Made by a program: the position numbers and the translations under genes. The notes under the pieces were generated by a model. It was not told the origin of the DNA and ran no database searches. It saw only the letters and a program-made list of their open reading frames with translations. 64,000 bases of DNA from Chionoecetes opilio (Eukaryota; Arthropoda; Malacostraca; Decapoda; Majidae), in the NCBI GenBank assembly GCA_016584305.1, contig JACEEZ010000082.1, forward strand, positions 34,276 to 98,275, read 5' to 3'. Positions 11,661-23,113 of this stretch are shown here, piece by piece. How positions within the stretch are numbered: position 1 is the stretch's first letter; each line of letters starts with the position of its first letter.

Positions 11661-14600
11661 TTTACGTTTCGTGAGACACATTTGTTATACATGTAGGCTA
11701 CATGTATATGACATACTTTGCTGTAGACATGGTTCATGGGGTGCTGTAGACTCCATCCAAACTCTTCGGGTGACGGTATGGTAACGTGGGCCTGCCGACT
11801 TGCTGACCAAATTCCAGCCTGAAGGATAACTCTCTTGACATGTTGTACCAGTGCATCCTGCAACATAAGTACACGTGTGCATTGCTATAAGATAAACTGA
11901 TTGGGTATACACCAAAATTCAAACATTTAATTAAAACATATGTTTAATACCCTATGAAGTACCTTAGTTGGTGGAATCTTTTCAAGACTTCTGATTTTCT
12001 TGGAGAACAGCTCCCGCCTCGCATCGTTTATGTCGGCGTCATTGCTTGTCTTGTCATACATGACGATTGTGAAGCGTTCAAGATGTTTAAATTGAGGCGA
12101 TCCAGTGTCCAACGTTTCGAAGGGGTGATTCTAGATGAAGAGGAAGGCTTTAGAAACCAAAGGGTAGCTTTTCCATGATTGCCAGGCACTTTTTTTGCCC
12201 TTCCCAAAGAAATACGAGGTAGTATCACTCCCAGAAAATGCGTGGAATACAGGAAGTGCACGGGCGATCCTTTCTCCAAGGCTTTGAGATATGGTGTTGA
12301 TATTGTGAACACAAAAGTCTTTGCCAACGCCAAATGCTACACAGAGCTCGAGGTCAGGTTGCAGTTGCAGGAGATCGGAGTCTGACATCATGTGACTTGT
12401 GCCTCTGAAAATAACTGTGGTGCCATTCGTTATATGGATGCCTTTTCCACCAGGCCAGTCTGCGTCAGCGACTTTCTGTGTTAGAAATTAGAAGAGTTCA
12501 TCCTTGTTCGATGAATCCAGCAGAAAACCATTCCACTTGGAAGGTATCTTTGTTTGTGGATTTACCTTGAGACGCACGCCACTGCCTCTTCGTTCTCTGG
12601 TGGATGCCTTAATGCTGCTTGGTAGGTATTGGTCCCAGACGACATCTATCCTGTCTCTAACATACTGTAGCTCACGCAAAAGAAACGGCAAGAAAATAGA
12701 CTGTGCGTAGTCACCAAAGGTAGTAGCAGTTGCAGATGACAAAGTATGGGCCAGGACGGCACCGTCAAATATTTTGCAGTCAAATGTTCTTGGAAGTTCA
12801 TTTTCTTCACCTTGTTCAATGCACCGGATCAAATCTGACTTTGTGCCCGTAAGAAGTTTTCCATGGTCAGAAATACTAGGGGGGTACAATTGATTCTCAT
12901 GCGAGAAAAAGGTGTCTAGATCGCCATTCCGATGTTGATTTGCGATGTATAGTCGACCAAAAAGGCTTGCATCACTTCGAATGGCTGTGAGCTGTTTCAT
13001 TTTGGAGGTTTTCTTTGGTTTTGGTGTTTTGAACAAATGCAGTTTGTTAATTTTGATTGACACGTGAATAGACTTGCTTTGTTCTGTGAAGACCTCCTTC
13101 TTAAATTTGCTGTACTGATCATTTCCAAGAGCTTCCAATCCTTCATGCTGCAGCTACTTCCTGGTCGCGCATTGTCGTGTATGAAGAACCAAGAGTTCTG
13201 GGCAGTCATCAGAGAATGGATTTCCATACCATTGATCGTCTGAATGAGGTTGTTTGTTTGCTGCTGGAATAACTTATGTGTGACAACCTTCCTCGTGATG
13301 GTGGTAGTCGCGATCGGCATCGTCTGAAGCCAAGTATCGTTTTCAAAAGATGTGACCACTCGAGCTTGTTCAGGACAGCGTTTCACCATCGCTTCAAGGC
13401 CTCAGGTTGTTCAGTCAGTCCGATAGCCCTCACCCTTTCCTTTTACTTTTGCATTCTCCTGCTCGTGGGCCTGATCTATTGGAATAGCGGAGAATCTGCG
13501 GCTGCCTTTGACAACATCCCAGTGCTTTTCGAGGTCCTCTTGAACACTGACTGGTAGTGAATTCATGTCCCGGATGTGCACACTAACCCACCTGCTGTAA
13601 TTGTAGTAATCCAGGGCGAAGAACATGCCCATCAGTGATTCCAGCACCTCTCGATAGAGTTGAAAGTTGTTTTCGCGATGGGCTCTAACTAAGATTAGTA
13701 CCGTCTTTTCTAATCTCAACACCAGGTCCCAATATTGAAAGGTTGGGCTCTTTTCTGTCATGGACATCTTCCAACTGCCAAAGGCTTTCTCATCATCGGC
13801 ATCAGTATCAGTCGCTGCATTGAATGCTTCTTGTTGAAGATTTTCCAGAGCGAGAGCAGACACTTGATGCGCATGGCGAGTTCGGGTTATGTGCGATACT
13901 TTTAAGAATGACTGTGCTGTACCTGCTGTTGCTATACCAGACTCTGTTAATGCATCTATCCAGCCAGATGCATCTAACACATCACCAAGAACAGTCCAAA
14001 GAGCTTTTTCCAGATGTAGGCCTCCGAACATGATGACCATCAAATTCTCTCCATGCGTTGTTGGAAATTTCCACTGTGTGTACTTGCACATGGCAAAGAT
14101 CGGACAGTCGCATGCCAGAATTGGTATTTGACCAGGATTCAGAAATTGAGTGATATTATGTATGATGCTCATGCCATGCTTCACCATTGCAGCTGAGTCT
14201 GCTTTCTCCACAAAGAGCGGAAATAATGCTGTGATTGCTGGCAATTCATTTGGTTGAGGCTGACGTGATGACATGATATGCAGCCCATGACAATGATTGT
14301 TCTCGCACTAAGTCCTGTTGCAGTAGTTCAGATACATGTTGAATCCACCGTTCCCCTTCGGCATTGGCTTTCTCTATGTGATCAGCAAAACCGGACGTTG
14401 TTGTGTGTTCTATCGCGGGTACTTCTGTTGTTGTGGGTTTCATGTAAACCGCAGGTACTATAGAATATGAATCAGGAAGAACCAGACTTTTTGCTGAATT
14501 TGAAGTTGTGTTGGACATGCTAACAGGGTGATTGCGTATAATCCCAGGATGGGCTTTGTTGGCTGCTGAATGATGCTAATCCCTGTTCCATGAAAGGACC

Positions 14601-16053
14601 CCTGTGCTGTCGTTGAAGACGGGTTATGGTCCAGATTGTCTAACGCGCTTACTGTGAACAAACCTTTTCTCAACTGGCTTGGACACACTACTCCATCGTT
14701 TCTATATTGTTCACACTGTGAGGCAGCAAGCTCGTTTTCAACCTGCATGACACGTTTGTATGAGACACTTATCCCTAGGTTGGCCATTTGATCAACTAGT
14801 GTCTTGCTTCTAGTTTGAGTATGTAAGCTTAGACCAACATATAAAGGTACTGGTGGCTCACGGTCTGGAGAGTAACGCTGATTTTTTGTCTTAACATTTC
14901 CTTTCTTCTTGCAGTTGTGAACCAAGAGCTGTGTGAGTGTCAGACATGCTTGAGAGTCATTTACTGAACCTGCTAAATTTGGGCCATAGATGAGCATTGA
15001 CATTAACAATTTTGTATTGGGCGTAATCTCCTGCTGACACCCATGATTGAATTCGCCACTGAATGCTATCTTTTCTTTCAGAATTTCCTCCCTACATATC
15101 TTGGCAACTCTGGCAAACAACCTAGCTTCTTCGTCATAATCATGAATCAGGAAAGCGTCTTTGAGTAGTTGCTGAAAGCCTGCTGGGAATGCCAGGATAA
15201 TGCTTTTCCCATCAGATTGCTCCTCTAGTCCTTGCTGGCAGAAGTGCTTCAGGATTTTGTCTTTTAAGCGGGTTTTATGGATGGTGATATCAATGCCGAA
15301 GTCCCTAAGTCTTTTCTCAAACATGTTGTGTAAGTTTGACAGTTTGAATAGGTACGTCCCCTCCTCGGCAGATTCTTCCATGTACGTTACAAGTTCAACA
15401 AATGCTCTTGAATTGACCATTTTGGCTCGTTGATCCAGCTCACGTTGCTCAGCTCTTGTTGGACTATTCTGCCGCCTGTAACCACGATAGTCATTTCGGT
15501 ACTTTGTCAGACATTCTAAATGATACTTGAGTTCATTTGAGACCAGATCCCCACACAGTATTTTTGAAAGTACTTTACCGTCTTGCATGTCGGTGGCCAT
15601 TAACTTTAAATTGTATTCTGCGCATTTAGTTGCATATTCATGCAGCTTTCTGGGGCCACTCTCATCACAGAATAAACAAGTGTTCTTGCTTGATCCCGTT
15701 GACCGACGCTTTGATCGCTGGGATGCGCTGGTACCTGGAGCTTCCTCATCTTCTTATTGTTTACGTTTTCTACTCAGCTCTCGTTCAAGCTTACTTTTAT
15801 TAAACTTTTGGTGGCATGCCCGATGCCAAGAAGCGTTGTTTTCTGCAAAACGTTCTGGGGTGCCATGTTCGCCAAAATCAACGTCAACGAGCAATGCACC
15901 TATCTTTTCGAACTCTCTGACATTGTCAAGAAAGTCCTTATAGACGTCGTCAGCATTGCGGTTCTGTCTATTCTTTGGACATGAGAGAGGTGCAGTGTCT
16001 CTACTGTTCTGGCAAATGACACAAATTGTCCAGTCCATGGTGTGATGTTTCAC
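11543..16053 (-). pseudogene. P1 large protein with XPG/FEN-like nuclease module
   Basis: One long gene of about 1350 codons, read from ATG near 16053. The N-terminus has Cys-rich modules (ICVICQNS with WHRACHQKF, then CLFCDES with YHLECLTKY). The middle (14518-13411) has MVKHGMSII, MFGGLHLEKALW, YYNYSRWVSVHIRDM and DQAHEQENAK. The C-terminal module (13138-11860) has FDGAVLAH, RIDVVWDQYLPSSIK with TRERRG, and FHAFSGSDTTSYFFGKGKKSA. These resemble, in order, the first Asp, the arch region and the helix-turn-helix GCD motif of XPG/FEN nucleases. The acidic EEAD and DTD motifs kept in P2 are missing here. Lesions include TAA at 15754-15756, frameshifts near 13425 and 13215, TAG near 13157 and TAA at 12488-12490. 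Some may be sequence errors. Confidence 0.7.
11858..11962 (-). other. Intron in the P1 nuclease-like gene (105 bp)
   Basis: On the minus strand the coding sequence ends in CTAAG, followed by GTACTT at the donor and TTGCAG at the acceptor. Joining the flanks keeps the reading frame between the SLEKIPPTK segment and DALVQHVKR. The interval between contains stops. Confidence 0.75.
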
Positions 16054-16875
16054 TGAGCCATAGATTCAGAGCTGTTGACAAAACAACCTGCAAAAAAAAG
16101 AAATAGACATTATCCAACCGCCACATAATATAGTTAAAATATCGTTAGTAAATCTTGACTATTATGCTTATCCTGTATTCTTACAATAACTTATCTATTG
16201 TATTAATCAAACCCTTTAAACCTACTGATTGTAGATCTCAGCATCATCAATAAATCCTGTACTGTGTGGAGGGAAGCTTGACTAACTAAAACGACCTTCA
16301 CAGTAATAAATACACGCAAAAATAGAAAACAAAGGTCATCACGTCCAGATGAAATCTTTTATGAGGGCACTAGACAAAGGGAGATATACAGCATCAAATT
16401 ACACTGGGGAACAATTTGAAGAAAAAAAAATTGTTGAGTTACATTTTTGAGCTTATTTAGACTAAAATTGGCATGCTGATTCCAAATCTGTAGTCAGTTT
16501 TTTTCTAGCACGTCAAGTTTTTCTCCACAGTTTACCCTCAGAAAAGCAAAATTCCACTTGTGAGCTGTAGTAAACTTGCCAGCTGATTACGATTTGACTC
16601 ATCGAGAGCTATTTTGGCAACTTGTTTGTGAGTTACAATTGAGACAGTGCGGTGAGAGGTGTGTGCGCTCCCAATAGGTCAGTACTATCAATCTGAAAAA
16701 CAGAAAGCTAGGATAGTAGGAATTAGGAGGATTTGTTATGGCTTTTCTCTTAACCTTTTAACAACATACCCTTGTAATTTCTATTTCGTTTTATGCTGTT
16801 TTTTTTTGTTTTCAAAGCTTGTAAAATTCCGCTTAGTGTTTTATTTTCATAGGTATATATTTTTTGTTTCAGATC
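16054..16875. promoter_or_regulatory. Intergenic region between divergent P1 genes
   Basis: About 820 bases separate the start of the minus-strand gene from the ATG of the plus-strand gene at 16876. It is AT-rich, and a pyrimidine-rich acceptor-like TTTTTTGTTTCAG precedes that ATG, so the plus-strand gene probably has a non-coding first exon here. The part at 16385-16535 is an inverted copy of 20725-20880. A shared bidirectional promoter is inference from the layout only. Confidence 0.45.
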
Positions 16876-17590
16876 ATGTCTCTCCTGCTACGTCTCGTCG
16901 TAAATGCCTAAACAACCCTGACTCCTTCTGCTATATATGTGGTAGTTTCACATTCCAAGTCAGAGGGCAAGCATCAGCGTATTTGTCAAACAAGCATATT
17001 TCGCATATTTTAAGTGAAACTCGGTGATCAAGTCAGCTATGGGCCCTCACAAAGTGTGGCAGCAGTGGGTCGAGAGATTACGGATGTGGACCAAAGGAAC
17101 ACGTGAAAAGTTGGCATTTGGTATCCCATGGTTTGGCGAGAGCAAAAAAAATCCATTCCACAGACTGTTATCTTATTTAGTGAAAACATTAGGATTTAAC
17201 AAGAAAAATAAAAGTTAAAATAGAATATCCTAATCTACCGTCAGCTATAAAACCAATGCCTCATTCAGCTGAAATTCCAGTGCCAGTTTTTCGAACAAAT
17301 ACCTCCTCTAGAAGATCTGAGTGTGTTGAAAACGCAGTGACAGCAATGATGCAGATTTGACATTCACGAGGATTCATTCGTAGGGGATTTGATCAGCACG
17401 GTTGAAAAGATTTAGCACGTGATTTGGGCCTATCCAAAAAAATTCAGAAATACTAGCATCAAGACGAACGAGAAAACAACTTGAACAGGAGGAAGGTATC
17501 TACTTTGAACGAAAGTACATTTTTGCAGACTTCAAATGCCAGAGGTTTGTGTTTGCCATAACTTCCTGGTTATGAAGGAATTAGGCTTTC
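16876..17590 (+). pseudogene. Duplicate partial copy of the P1 Cys-rich gene
   Basis: This is the 5' part of the gene described at 18857-20550, seen again because of the overlap duplication. It keeps NNPDSFCYICGSFT and VERLRMWTKGTREKLAFG but has many one-base losses. It should not be counted as a second gene. Confidence 0.75.
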
Positions 17591-17591
17591 N
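17591..17591. other. Single N: probable contig junction 2
   Basis: Separates the copies 15604-17590 and 17592-19600. The sequence before the N (AATTAGGCTTTC) continues, in the second copy, at about 19600. Confidence 0.9.
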
Positions 17592-19600
17592 CTTTAAATG
17601 AAAATTTGCGAAAATTTTAGTTTTGCAATAAATTTTCATTGAGCTTTTTTTGGGGCCACTCTCCATCACAGATAAACAGTGTTTGCTTGATCCGTTGACC
17701 GCGCTTTGATCGCTGGGATGCGCTGGTACTGAGCTTCCTCATTTTCTTTGTTACGTTTCACTCAGCTCTGTTAAGCTTATTTTATAAACTTTTGGTGGCA
17801 TGCCCGATGCCAAAAAGCGTTTTTTCTGCAAAACGTTCTGGGGTGCCAGTTCCCCAAAATCAACGTCAACGAGCAATGCACCTATCTTTCGAACTCTCTG
17901 ACATTGTCAAGAAAGTCCTTATAGACGTCGTCAGCATTGGGGTTTTCTGTCTATTCTTTGGACATGAGAGAGGTTGCCAGTGTCTCTACTGTTCGGGCAA
18001 TATGACAAAAATTGTCCAGTCCTGTGTGATGTTTCACTGAGCCATAGATTCAGAGCTGTTGACAAAACAACCTGCAAAAAAAAGAATAGACATTACCCAA
18101 ACCGCCACAAAATATAGTTAAAATATCGTTAGTAAATCTTGACTTTTTATGCTTATCCTGTATTCTACAATAACTTATCTATTGTATTAATCAATCCTTA
18201 ACCCTACTTGATTGTAGATCTCAGCATCATCAATCAATCCTGTACTGGGTGAAGCTTGACATAACTAAACGACGTCACAGTAATAAATACACGCAAAAAT
18301 AGAAAACAAAGTCATCACGTCCAGATGAATCTTTTATGAGGGCACCTAACAAAGGGAGATATACAGCTTTCAAATTACACTGGGGAACAATTTGAAGAAA
18401 AAAAAATTGTTGAGTTACATTTTTGAGCTTATTTAGACTAAAATTGGCATGCTGATTCCAAATCTGTAGTCAGTTTTTTTCTAGCACGTCAAGTTTTTCT
18501 CCACAGCTTACCCTCCAGATAAGCAAAATTCCACTTTTTGAGCTGTAGTAAAACTTGCCAGCTGATTACGATTTGACTCATCGAGAGCTATGGGGCACTT
18601 GTTTGTGCAGTTACAATTGAGACAGTGCGGTGAGAGGTGTGTGCAGCTCCCAATAGGTCAGTACTATCATATCTGAAAACAGAAAGCTAGGATATAGGAA
18701 TTAGGAGGATTTGTTATGGCTTTTCTCTTAAACCTTGCAACAACATACCATTGTAATTTCTATTCGTTTTATGCTGTTTTTTTTTTTTTTAAAAAGTTGT
18801 AACTATTCCAGCTTAGTGTTTTATTACATAGGTATATATTTCTTTTGTTTCAGATCATGTCTGCTCCTGCTACGTCCGTCGTAAATGCCTAAACAACCCT
18901 GACTCCTTCTGCTATATATGTGGTATTTTTCACCATTCCAAGTCAGAGGGCAAGCATCAGCGTTTTTGTCAAACAAGCATATTTCGCATATTTTAAAGTG
19001 AAACTCGTGATCAAGTCAAGCTATGGGCCCCTCACAAAGTGTGCAAGCAGTGTGTCGAGAGATTACGGATGTGGACCAAAGGAACACGTGAAAAGTTGGC
19101 ATTGGTATCCCCATGGTTTGGCGAGAGCAAAAGATCTTTCCCAACAGATGTTACTCTTATTTAGTGAAAACATTAGGATTTAACAAAAAAAAATAAAAGT
19201 AAAATAGAATACCCAAATCTACCGTCAGCTATAAGACCAATGCCTCATTCAGCTAAAATTCCAGTGCCATTTTCGAACAAACTACCTCCTCTAGAAGATC
19301 TGAGTGATGTTGAAGAACGCAGTGACAGAAATGATGCAGATTTTGACATTCACGAGGATTCAGTTCGTAGGGGATTTGATCAGCACGAGTTTTAAATGAT
19401 TTAGCACGTGATTTGGGCCTATCCAAAAAGCTTCAAAAATACTAGCATCAAGACTGAACGAGAAAAACATACTTGAACAAGGAGTGAAGGTATCATACTT
19501 TCGAACCAGAGAAAGTACATTTCCTGCAGTACTTTCGAAGTGCCAGAGGTTTTGTTTTTTGGGCCATAACATTCCTGGTTTACTGAAGGAATTAGGGCTT
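17592..19600. repeat. Contig-overlap duplication 2, second copy
   Basis: Direct copy of 15604-17590. It includes a repeat of the 5' end of the minus-strand nuclease-like gene (17592-18040), the intergenic region, and the start of the plus-strand gene. At 17740-17755 the bases differ from the TAA-containing codons at 15754, so that stop is not confirmed. Confidence 0.9.
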
Positions 19601-20550
19601 TCAATCTACAATCCAAGAATGGCGATTGTTTATTGTAGCTCAAAGCGGAGCTTGAAGTGTGTCCTTCTACACAATGGCAATTTGTTTGGCCCCAGTCCCT
19701 ATTGGGCATTCGGCCTGTCTTTTGTGAAGAATTGGAGATGTAAAGAGAGAGTCATTGAGTTATTGCAATATGACAAACACAATTGGATCATCTGTGTTTT
19801 ACCTTAAAATGGTGTCCTTCCTTCTTGGTCAAAAAACGTGGATACACAAAATATCCCTGCTTTCTCTGTATGTGGGATAGCAGAGCTCGAGAGAAGCATT
19901 GGGTTCAGACGAATTGGCCTCCGAGATCTGATCTTAAAACCGGAATCCTAACATTGTACATGAGCCACTTGTTGACAGGAAGAAAATAATATTCCCACCT
20001 CTGCACATAAAACTAGGTCTCATGAAACAATTTGTAAAAGCATTGTCAAATGATGGCGACTGTTTGAAGTACATCATCCTTGGGCATTTCCTGGACTGGG
20101 CAATTGAAAAAAAAAAAAGGCCGGTGTGTTTGATGGTCCACAAATTCGACAGCTCATCAAAGATGAACATTTCAACGGTACTATGTCAGACCTTGAAAAG
20201 AATGCTTGGCTATCATTCAAAGACGTCGTCAAAAACTTTCTTGGAATACACGTCAAGTAATTACACAGAAATTGTTTCAGAAACTATTGGAGGCTACAAA
20301 GCGCTTGGTTGCAACATGAGTATTAAAGTACATTTTTGCATAGCCATCTTGCCAACTTTCCGGAAAATCTTGGTGCTGCTAGCGACGAGCAAGGTGAACG
20401 ATTTCACCAAGATTTTAAGGTTATGGAAGAACGTTACCAGGGTAGATGGGATGTGCATATGATGGCCCGACTATTGTTGGAGCATCAAACGCGATAGTCC
20501 TCAAGTTGAACACTCCAGGGCAAAGCTACAAACGTAAATTTTTACCTTAA
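18857..20550 (+). pseudogene. P1 Cys-rich transposase-like protein (frameshifted)
   Basis: Starting at the ATG after the acceptor-like TTTTGTTTCAG, the protein begins with NNPDSFCYICGSFT and continues with an APHKVCKQCVERLRMW segment, a Cys2+Cys2 zinc-binding pattern. Later parts are NLPSAIRPMPHSA, SYFRTRESTFPAVLS, CFLGHNIPGLLKELGL, SSKRSLKCVLLHNGN, YDKHNWIICV, GYTKYPCFLCMWDSR, PPLHIKLGLMKQFVKAL and, near the end, GRWDVHMMA; the stop is TAA at 20548-20550. This is a protein family I recognise from many invertebrate genomes, usually unnamed. Its position inside inverted repeats suggests it is the transposase. Frames change near 19170, 19395, 19800, 19990 and 20370. Confidence 0.65.
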
Positions 20551-20949
20551 CCTGCACACAATATAGCCTTATCCTTTCTAAAACATGATAATGTTAAATA
20601 AACATTCTATTCATGCCTATTTGTTTCATTTTTCATTGTATGTTAACATTTGCAACTTTTTATAAAATAAGCACTGTTACTGTTATGTACAGTATTTTTC
20701 ATATTTTTTAAGAAAACGAAAATCCTACAGTTCAAAAACTTGACGTGATAGAGAAAAACTGAGATCAGTTTTGGATTCAGCACCCAAAAATTACTTAATA
20801 ACAAGTGTCAGACCTAACTCAACAAAAATTTGTTCCCCAGTGTTATCAATTTGCCTACAAGTAAACACATGATATACGAAAGATGATATTCAACATCTAA
20901 CACATTTATTTGAGGACAACAAACAAGTCATTAAAACATGTCTCACAAA
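20551..20949. other. P1 3' non-coding region
   Basis: AT-rich stretch between the plus-strand gene and the right inverted repeat. Bases 20725-20880 are an inverted copy of 16385-16535, sharing the CTGGGGAACA and CACGTCAAGTTTTT blocks. Confidence 0.6.
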
Positions 20950-21239
20950 ACGTAAATTTTCATATCGAGCGACCCATTTTTTTCTATTTCTACATGTGAC
21001 CATTATCTTAGTTCCTGATGATCTAATGCAAAATCTGATGGTTCCAAGCGACTCACTGGGCATTATTACCTACAAATAGATAGGTTACACATGTTTTTAA
21101 GTCCAATATTAGCGAAGTTATCATTATTTATCGATTTTTTTCCATTTTTCGGCCGCCATCTTAGATTTTGACCCATAATCACATGATAATATGGTCCGAT
21201 TTTTTGGAGCATGGGATTTTTTTATTAAGTATGTCCATA
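20950..21239 (-). repeat. P1 right terminal inverted repeat, inner part
   Basis: Reverse complement of the left repeat. The outer part continues after the LINE at 22266-22306. Confidence 0.85.
21229..21239. repeat. Target duplication of the LINE, left copy
   Basis: GTATGTCCATA here is repeated at 22255-22265 on the other side of the LINE. The uninterrupted P1 left repeat contains this site once (TATGGACATACTTAAT). Confidence 0.85.
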
Positions 21240-22254
21240 TCAATCAATCATTGGGGGCATACGCCGGGGGGCGCGTCGCCTCGCCCACCCTACGACGCCA
21301 CTCCCGGGGGTCACCACGCGCGAGCTCCCATGCAGGCTCCTTTCCCATACCAAGCAGCTCTCGACAAGAAACATCAACTTTCCCCAGCCACGAGCCTTGT
21401 GGGCGCCCCCTTGGCCTCCTCCACGCCGGATTGTCTCTTACAGATACAACCCGATGGGAAGGATCGGTTTCAGGTAGCGTGCCACATCCCCATATAGCCG
21501 AAGTTAGCGCTGACGGACTATGCAGGTAAAGGCCTCGATTCAGTCTCACGGTGCATCGCTGATTTGACACGTAATCCCCCAGCGACCCCCCAAATGATTC
21601 TGCGAAGACACTTATTACCAAAGGCATTGATTCGTCTCTAAACTCACTATTTAGTGTCCATGTCTCACAACCATAGAGTAAGACAGGGATCACAAGCGAC
21701 TTGAAGATCCGGATCTTTGTCCTGCACAGGTACCGACAACGCCAAAATACTCCCGCTGAGCGAGCCCAAAACACCGTGGGCTATGCCAACCCGCGTAAGA
21801 CTTCTTGACGTGACCCCCCGTCATTATGGACTGCGCTACCAAGGTATGTAAAACTTTCCAAGATCTCAATGTCTCGCCACACGCATGAACAGACTGTACT
21901 GCTTATCTAGTAAGTCTCCAAATACCTGGACCTTGGTCTTGAGCCCGGAGACCTCAAATCCCAAAGGCTTTTCCTCCTCGTGCAGCGCCTCGAAAGCCAT
22001 CACCAGGACCTCCAGCGACTCAGCAAAGATACTGCATCATCGGCAAAAACAAGATCAGTGATCTTGGTGGGTTTCCGACGGATGCTCCACAATCACTTTG
22101 ATCTTTCAACCTTGTCCAATAACCCAGTCCATACAAGCGTTGAAAAGTGATGGGGCAAGGACGCACCCTTGCCTCACTCTTGTATTCACAGGAAAGAAGC
22201 TGGATACACCTGCCCCACACTTCACAGCACTCTCAGTCCCAGAATACAGACCAG
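21240..22254 (-). mobile_element. RTE-like LINE, 5'-truncated
   Basis: On the minus strand it starts in the reverse transcriptase (VRQGCVLAPSLFNACMDW-like residues near 22200-22130), passes frame-broken palm motifs, and ends with CRTKIRIFKSLVIPVLLYG, CETWTLNSEF, then SVRDNPAWRRPRGRPQGSW and PPAYAPND. The C-terminal Arg/Pro-rich stretch and the very short 3' end with an ATTG-type tail fit the RTE group of non-LTR elements. The 5' half with the endonuclease is missing. It is flanked by an 11-bp target duplication, so its insertion into the P1 repeat is clear. Confidence 0.85.
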
Positions 22255-22265
22255 GTATGTCCATA

Positions 22266-22306
22266 GGTAAACATAAACAAAATTGACACTTTTGTCCAGC
22301 GTGTCA
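22266..22306 (-). repeat. P1 right terminal inverted repeat, outer part
   Basis: GGTAAAC through CTTTTGTCCAGCGTGTCA pairs with the left end at 11343-11390 and at 9999-10040 in the duplicate copy. Confidence 0.75.
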
Positions 22307-22381
22307 CGATGTTTCCCCTTATTCCCCTCACTATAGCACCTGTAGGCATTTATCTTCCTTGAGGGCTCAGGTGGTTGGCCA

Positions 22382-22540
22382 CTAGGGTTGTCCGGTATCA
22401 ACATAATACTGGTATTGCCGAAACCGGTTTTCGGGTATAATACCGGTATGTTCTCACACCGGTATCAGTTAAGATACCGGTATCGATCGGTTTTTCCAAG
22501 TACCGGTATGTTTGTTTGTTTTTTTTTTTTTTTTTTTTTT
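22382..22540 (+). mobile_element. hAT-like MITE fragment with repeated ACCGGT motifs
   Basis: Begins TAGGGTTGTCCGGTAT, like a hAT terminal repeat, and has six or more ACCGGT/CCGGTAT motifs, ending in a T run at 22519-22540. Related copies, inverted, are at 53936-54105 and 58300-58462. It is non-coding. Just before it, 22361-22380 (GAGGGCTCAGGTGGTTGGCC) is a 20-base scrap identical to the tail of SINE-B. Confidence 0.55.
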
Positions 22541-22877
22541 ACATCACAAAGAACTGGCCAAGGGCACAACAAAAATGGGTAACACAAAGCCCGCTTAGTT
22601 GCCAGTCCCTATAAAGAAGACAGTGAGAGAATAAAATAAATAAGAGGGGTGAGCCAATTTAGTTCGAGAGCATAAATAGTTAGTATTCAATCTATAAGTA
22701 AGGAAAATATAAATAATTTTATTCAAATCTCCTTTAAACAATATTTTTGGGCCTCCGTCCTTCCTTGGTGCACTTCCTGATGACAAATCAACGACACATC
22801 AGAGAGAGAGAGAAAGATGTTGATTCGTCCTCATTTACCAGCATAACTATTAACTATATAGCAAGATCTATATATTG
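22541..22877. other. AT-rich spacer with a GA microsatellite
   Basis: Contains a short GA run near 22801-22815. Nothing else was recognised. Confidence 0.5.
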
Positions 22878-23113
22878 TTACGAACGCGGGTCCTGTGTTG
22901 ACACTATTTGTAGCCTTCAACGTCGCCGTCACTAGACACAAAAATAGCCGTGGGCAAAGAAAGGCTGGCACGAAGCTTCTTGGTATATATTTCTCCTTGT
23001 GTACAACTCTTGACTATCTGGCAGGAACTCTTCTAAGAACTCTCACAAGAACTCTCAGAACTCTCACAGGAACTCTACTCTCCTCCCGTGTCAATGGCTA
23101 TATATATATATAC
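22878..23113 (+). repeat. Possible LTR fragment upstream of G2
   Basis: Starts TGTTACGAACGCGGG, which resembles the start of many Gypsy LTRs, and contains repeated AACTCTC-type units near 23030-23080. It ends in a short TA run next to the G2 LTR. There is no partner copy in the window, so the call is tentative. Confidence 0.3.

Larger units (their letters stand above)
15604..17590. repeat. Contig-overlap duplication 2, first copy
   Basis: Repeated in the same orientation at 17592-19600. The second copy begins immediately after the N at 17591, and the first copy stops at it. The last ~500 bases here (17050-17590) are noisier than the same part of the second copy, while the second copy is noisier at its own start. 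Confidence 0.9.
11343..22306. mobile_element. P1: TIR-bounded DNA transposon with two divergent genes
   Basis: The left end (11343-11660) and right end (20950-21239 plus 22266-22306) are reverse complements over ~310 bases, both starting with a GTGACACGCTGGAC-like terminus. The right repeat is split by a LINE. Inside are a minus-strand nuclease-like gene (11543-16053) and a plus-strand Cys-rich transposase-like gene (18857-20550), head to head. Removing the false duplication (~2.0 kb) and the LINE (~1.0 kb) gives a true length near 8 kb. No clear target duplication was found next to the termini. Class is inferred; an Academ-type element with an XPG nuclease is the best comparison. Confidence 0.7.
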
